A stretch of 64,000 bases of DNA from Cryobacterium glucosi (GTDB lineage Bacteria > Actinomycetota > Actinomycetes > Actinomycetales > Microbacteriaceae), in contig NZ_SOFS01000019.1 of NCBI RefSeq assembly GCF_004402235.1, positions 186,001-250,000 of the forward strand. The letters run 5' to 3'. Positions 61,333 through 64,000 of the stretch are shown in pieces. The notes under the pieces were generated by a model. It made no database searches, was not told the origin of the DNA, and worked only from the letters and a program-made list of their open reading frames with translations. The first letter of the stretch is position 1. Each line of letters begins with the position of its first letter. A program made the position numbers and the translations under genes.

Positions 61333-61381
61333 ACTTGAAGCAACAACTAAAGACTACGACTCTTTAGTTGAACCGTCAAGT
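61333..61381. promoter_or_regulatory. Nested MarR-type operator between the divergent genes
   Basis: Inner repeat CAACTAAAGACT (61344-61355) and ACTCTTTAGTTG (61359-61370) pair with one mismatch around ACG. Outer repeat ACTTGA (61333-61338) and TCAAGT (61376-61381) shares the same centre. The region is AT-rich and carries the promoters of both genes. It is the likely binding site of the MarR protein encoded at 61402. Confidence 0.7.
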
Positions 61382-61401
61382 TAACCGGTAGAATTCTCGG
61401 C

Positions 61402-61881
61402 ATGACCGAACCGCGCTGGCTGACAGATGACGAACGCGAGGCCTGGCTGCGCCTGATGGCCGTGACCATGCTCCTGCCGGGGCGACTCGAGACGCAGCTC
61501 AAACGGGATGCCGGGCTGAGCCACTTCGAGTACTACGTGCTCGCGATGATCTCGGAGAGCTTTGAGCGCTCCCTCGCCCTGAGCGAGCTCGCCGCACGCA
61601 CGAACTCGTCGCTGTCCCGCCTGTCGCACGTGATCGCCCGGCTCGAAGTCCAGGGTCTGCTCACCCGGTGCGCCTCGCCGAGCGACGGCCGTACCTCGAT
61701 CGCACAGCTGACCGAGGCCGGCTGGGCCAAGGTCGTCGCGAGCGCGCCCGGCCACGTCGAGGAGGTGCGCTCGGTCGTCTTCGATTCCCTGACGCCCGGT
61801 CAGGTCAGCCAACTCTCCGAGATCTGCGGCAGCCTGCTCGGCACCCTCGACCCGGACCACCGCCTGCTCCGCCCGAGCTGA
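61402..61881 (+). CDS. MarR-family transcriptional regulator
   Basis: A 159-residue winged-helix regulator. LSHFEYYVLAMISES...LALSELAARTNSSLSRLSHVIARLEVQGLLTRCASPSDGRTSIAQLTEAG is the MarR DNA-binding core (residues ~40-115), including the D-x-R wing. Probably a dimer that represses its own gene and the divergent oxidoreductase gene and responds to a small ligand. No redox-active Cys pair like that of OhrR is apparent (a single Cys at the wing side), so the inducer is unclear. Confidence 0.88.
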   Translation: MTEPRWLTDDEREAWLRLMAVTMLLPGRLETQLKRDAGLSHFEYYVLAMISESFERSLALSELAARTNSSLSRLSHVIARLEVQGLLTRCASPSDGRTSIAQLTEAGWAKVVASAPGHVEEVRSVVFDSLTPGQVSQLSEICGSLLGTLDPDHRLLRPS

Positions 61882-61901
61882 GCCGGCACGCGCCGAGCCC
61901 G

Positions 61902-61944
61902 CCGCCGTCCAGCCATGCCCGAGCCGGGCATGGCTGGACGGCGG
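61902..61944. terminator. 20-bp hairpin between convergent genes
   Basis: CCGCCGTCCAGCCATGCCCG (61902-61921) pairs perfectly with 61925-61944 over an AGC loop, between the MarR gene and the acidic-protein gene. It probably terminates both. Confidence 0.8.
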
Positions 61945-61977
61945 GTTCAGGCTCTGCGGTCCCCGGTGCGTCCCGGT

Positions 61978-62256
61978 CTACCGTTCGTAGTCGTCGACGT
62001 CGTCGAACTCCTCGGCATCATCGATGTCGATGATGCTGTGCTCGTCGACACCGCGGTCGTCCTCGTCCTCGTCGTCCTGGTCGACGACGCGGTCGTCAGC
62101 GTCGATCGACCAGTCGAGATCATCGTCCGGGTCGTTTTCCGGGACCAGGTCCTCCTCGAGGGTGAGCTCGACGTCGTCGATGTCGCGGTCTTCGTCGAGA
62201 CCGTCGCTGCCGGAGTCCGTTCGCCGTGGCCAGAGCCCGTCCGGGTCAATTCTCAT
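61978..62256 (-). CDS. Small highly acidic protein
   Basis: A 92-residue protein in which Asp and Glu make up nearly half of all residues (LEEDLVPENDPDDDLDW, DQDDEDEDDRGVDE, DDAEEFDDVDDY). No fold is predictable. The ATG at 62256 has a GAGGAGG site nine bases upstream, supporting translation. Similar acidic proteins are common in actinobacteria but uncharacterised; a metal-buffering or DNA-mimic role can only be speculated. Confidence 0.6.
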   Translation of the reverse strand: MRIDPDGLWPRRTDSGSDGLDEDRDIDDVELTLEEDLVPENDPDDDLDWSIDADDRVVDQDDEDEDDRGVDEHSIIDIDDAEEFDDVDDYER

Positions 62257-62420
62257 TGTGGCTGCCTCCTCGTCGGAAGAGGGACGTCCCCCGCTGGGTG
62301 CCCCCGCGCGAGCAACGGTACGCTCCCGCCCCGCCACCGACAAGGGCCGGGTCGTCCCTGTGCACAACCGGTGGAAATCGGTGCGGAACCGTCCGGAACC
62401 CTCGGGAACCCTCCGGCGGC

Positions 62421-63233
62421 TCAGCTCTGGCCGGAGCGAAGCCCGGCTGTGGCGACGAGCGAACCGTCCCGCAGGACCGCGAGGACCTCGATCGGGAAGG
62501 TCTCGATGCTGCGGCCCAGTGCCGCCTCGCCGCCCGCGATGATCGTGGTGGCGAGCACGTCGACGGTCACGATGTCGAGACCGATCACGCTGACTTGCCG
62601 GTACGGCGAGGGTCCGCCGCCCGCGCTGGTCCAGATGTGCTCGCCGCGCTCGGCACTTCCCGAGGTCGCGACGGCCCGCACCGGGGCGACGAGCGGCACG
62701 GAGGCCAGGAGTTCATGCCGGCTTGCCGGGTCGACGATTCCGGCGACCCAGTCCTGGCCCGGTGACTGGTCGCCGCTCACGAGCAGGTCGCCGCCCGCAT
62801 TGACCGACCACTCCGAGAGTCCGAGACCCCGCAGGGCCTCCCCCGCCTCCGCGATCGCGAGGCTCTTCACGACCCCGGAAAGGTCGAGCACGCCGTCGGC
62901 GCGGTGCGGCGTGAATACGCCGTCCGTGCGGTCGCGCCAGTCGAGCGCGATCGCGTAGCAGTCCCGTAGCTCGGCGCTCGCCTGGGTGAGACGAATGTCC
63001 CCCCGCGCGATCCTGCTGATCTCCGAGTCGGGCCGGTACAGGCTGAAACGCTCGTCCCAGCGGGTGAAGACCGTGCGGACGGCGGCGAGGGCCGCGTCCG
63101 GGGCGGCGGCCTCGGTGACGGCGCGGGTCCCGCCGTCACCGAGGCCGCCGTCACGCATGGCGCCGCCGCGTGCCGTGCTGCCGATGCGGAGGCTCACGAC
63201 GGTGCCCATGGTCTCGAAGGTCTGCGCGTCCAT
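62421..63233 (-). CDS. apbE: FAD:protein FMN transferase
   Basis: Attaches FMN covalently to Thr/Ser of target proteins. The 270-residue protein has the ApbE pattern: a METMGT-like start (TFETMGTVVSLRIG), DERFSLYRPDSEISRI, DGVLDLSGVVKSLAIAEAGEALRGLGLSEWSVNAGGDLLVSG, and the metal-binding DVLATTI. There is no clear lipoprotein or Sec signal, so the enzyme may act at the inner face or be anchored by the partner. The FMN-binding protein immediately downstream in the cluster is the obvious substrate. ATG 63233 chosen over the upstream extension. Confidence 0.9.
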   Translation of the reverse strand: MDAQTFETMGTVVSLRIGSTARGGAMRDGGLGDGGTRAVTEAAAPDAALAAVRTVFTRWDERFSLYRPDSEISRIARGDIRLTQASAELRDCYAIALDWRDRTDGVFTPHRADGVLDLSGVVKSLAIAEAGEALRGLGLSEWSVNAGGDLLVSGDQSPGQDWVAGIVDPASRHELLASVPLVAPVRAVATSGSAERGEHIWTSAGGGPSPYRQVSVIGLDIVTVDVLATTIIAGGEAALGRSIETFPIEVLAVLRDGSLVATAGLRSGQS

Positions 63234-63272
63234 GACGCCAACGCTAGCGGCGCCCCCTGCCGGGTGCACGAT

Positions 63273-63845
63273 CTAGAACCCGGCCGTGTCGAGCGCAGCC
63301 TGCAGCGAGGTGAGGTAGCCCCTCGTCGTGTACGTGGCTCCGCTGACGTTGCTGACCTTCGCGGACTGGGCGGAGAGCACCTCGGAGCGGAGGATCGGGG
63401 CGGCCTGCGCGCTGATCGCGACGGAGCGGCCGCCGTCGTTGGTCAGCTGCAGGGCTGTGACCTCGGTGATCGTGCCGTTGGCGATCGTGACGGAGACCTG
63501 GACGGGGCCGAACCGGGTCTGCACGGACGATCCCGTGAAGGTCCCCGTCGGCCGGGCCGCCGGGGCAGGCGCCGCAGGGGCAGGCGCGGCCGGAGCGGGC
63601 GCCGCCGCTGTCGGCACCGTGGTCGTTGAACCGGCAGACGTCGTCGCCGGACCGGACACTGCCGGTGCTGAGGCGGCCGGCGTCGGCGTTGCCGGGCCGG
63701 CGCTCGGAGCCGGGATCGTCGCGGGCGCGGCCTGCGGCGCCGAGAGCGCCTGCATCGAGGCGTTCGCCTGGGCGCCGACCTGCCACCCGACTGCGAGCAC
63801 GGACAGGGACGCCAGGGTGGCCAGGCTGACTGCGCGGGCCCTCAC
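63273..63845 (-). CDS. FMN-binding domain protein (ApbE substrate)
   Basis: A 190-residue extracytoplasmic protein. An N-terminal hydrophobic segment (residues ~5-24, ATLASLSVLAVGWQVG) anchors it or is cleaved; residues ~40-100 are a Pro/Ala/Thr linker; residues ~100-190 are an FMN-binding (RnfG/NqrC-like) domain with SGAT (168-171), whose Thr171 should receive FMN from ApbE. GTG 63845 overlaps the stop of the upstream reductase gene (GTGA). Likely part of an electron-transfer chain that delivers electrons across the membrane. Confidence 0.85.
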   Translation of the reverse strand: MRARAVSLATLASLSVLAVGWQVGAQANASMQALSAPQAAPATIPAPSAGPATPTPAASAPAVSGPATTSAGSTTTVPTAAAPAPAAPAPAAPAPAARPTGTFTGSSVQTRFGPVQVSVTIANGTITEVTALQLTNDGGRSVAISAQAAPILRSEVLSAQSAKVSNVSGATYTTRGYLTSLQAALDTAGF

Positions 63846-64000
63846 CAGTCGAACCTTTCGAAGTGGATCTGCCGGGTCGGCAAGCCTGCCGACCGGGCGT
63901 CCCGCACGACCTCGTCCGTCCACTTGCGTGGCCCGCAGATGTAGACATCGGCCTCGCGGAGCTTGGGCACGAGGGTTGCGAGGGTGATCCGGGCCTGGAC
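63842..64000 (-). CDS. Flavin/ferredoxin-reductase-type oxidoreductase (C-terminal fragment, cut by window edge)
   Basis: The last 52 codons are visible. ADVYICGPRKWTDEVVRDARSAG is the NAD(P)H-binding C-terminal motif of the ferredoxin-NADP+ reductase superfamily (xxYxCGPxx), and HFERFDW is the usual C-terminal tail. The remainder, possibly with a ferric-reductase transmembrane domain, lies to the right. Its coupling to the FMN-binding and ApbE genes suggests a membrane electron-transfer unit. Confidence 0.8.
   Translation of the reverse strand, partial: VQARITLATLVPKLREADVYICGPRKWTDEVVRDARSAGLPTRQIHFERFDW

Noticed and set aside
1..64000. tRNA, rRNA, integrase or insertion sequence
   Set aside because: I found no tRNA-like cloverleaf, rRNA, transposase or integrase signature by reading; a dedicated search could still find a tRNA I missed.

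Overview
The window is chromosomal DNA from a high-GC actinobacterium, most likely a member of the Microbacteriaceae (order Micrococcales). I base this on the GC-rich codon use, the fused MrpA/B subunit, the sucC-sucD-perM-purN-purH gene order that also occurs in Mycobacterium, a DasR-type GlcNAc regulon, a DUF445/DUF2568/DUF3054/DUF6350-type gene set, and an actinobacterial-style ZTP riboswitch. I cannot name the genus. I saw no rRNA or tRNA gene, insertion sequence, prophage or CRISPR array. Coding density is high and the content is mostly core metabolism.

Layout. 1-4.8 kb: end of a TetR regulator, an SDR oxidoreductase, a membrane diguanylate cyclase, a small ParB/Srx-like protein, a CPA2 antiporter and a left-handed beta-helix protein. 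4.9-10.4 kb: DUF445 protein and a galactose locus (galM-like gene and DeoR regulator divergent from galT-galK). 10.5-14.3 kb: YbaK-type deacylase, gamma-carbonic-anhydrase-like protein, folD, and glyA behind a ZTP riboswitch. Long inverted repeats lie in the gaps. 14.3-20.7 kb: complete Mrp cation/proton antiporter operon with overlapping genes. 20.8-30.5 kb: amino-acid permease, glycosyltransferase 2 with a His-rich small membrane partner, two MFS exporters, purU, a DUF2568 protein and a TPC-type P-type ATPase. 30.6-37.3 kb: OYE/2,4-dienoyl-CoA-reductase-like flavoprotein, a PrmC-related methyltransferase, icd, GNAT, an alkyltransferase-like protein and two tandem cupins. 37.4-42.4 kb: the GlcNAc regulon (dasR-nagE-nagB-nagA, with divergent PTS EIIB and EIIA). 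42.5-46.7 kb: heterodimeric ABC exporter preceded by a short ORF that could be a leader peptide. 46.7-54.7 kb: DDAH-family hydrolase, MscS channel, purH, purN, perM, sucD, sucC. 54.9-64 kb: a membrane protein with a split alpha/beta-hydrolase signature, DMT transporter, VIT1-like transporter, MarR/NADPH:F420-oxidoreductase-like pair with a nested operator, an acidic protein, and an ApbE/FMN-binding/flavin-reductase cluster cut by the right edge.

Connections. glyA, folD, purU, purH and purN all belong to one-carbon/purine metabolism, which the ZTP riboswitch monitors. icd and sucC share a TCGAC(A/G)TCGAGACA palindrome, suggesting common control of TCA-cycle genes. The GlcNAc enzymes and split PTS components face each other across DasR-like operators. 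The least explained signals are a protein with His at every fourth residue next to a polysaccharide-synthase-like glycosyltransferase, a small family of long-stem intergenic hairpins around folD, and the short ORF with a strong ribosome binding site upstream of the ABC exporter.
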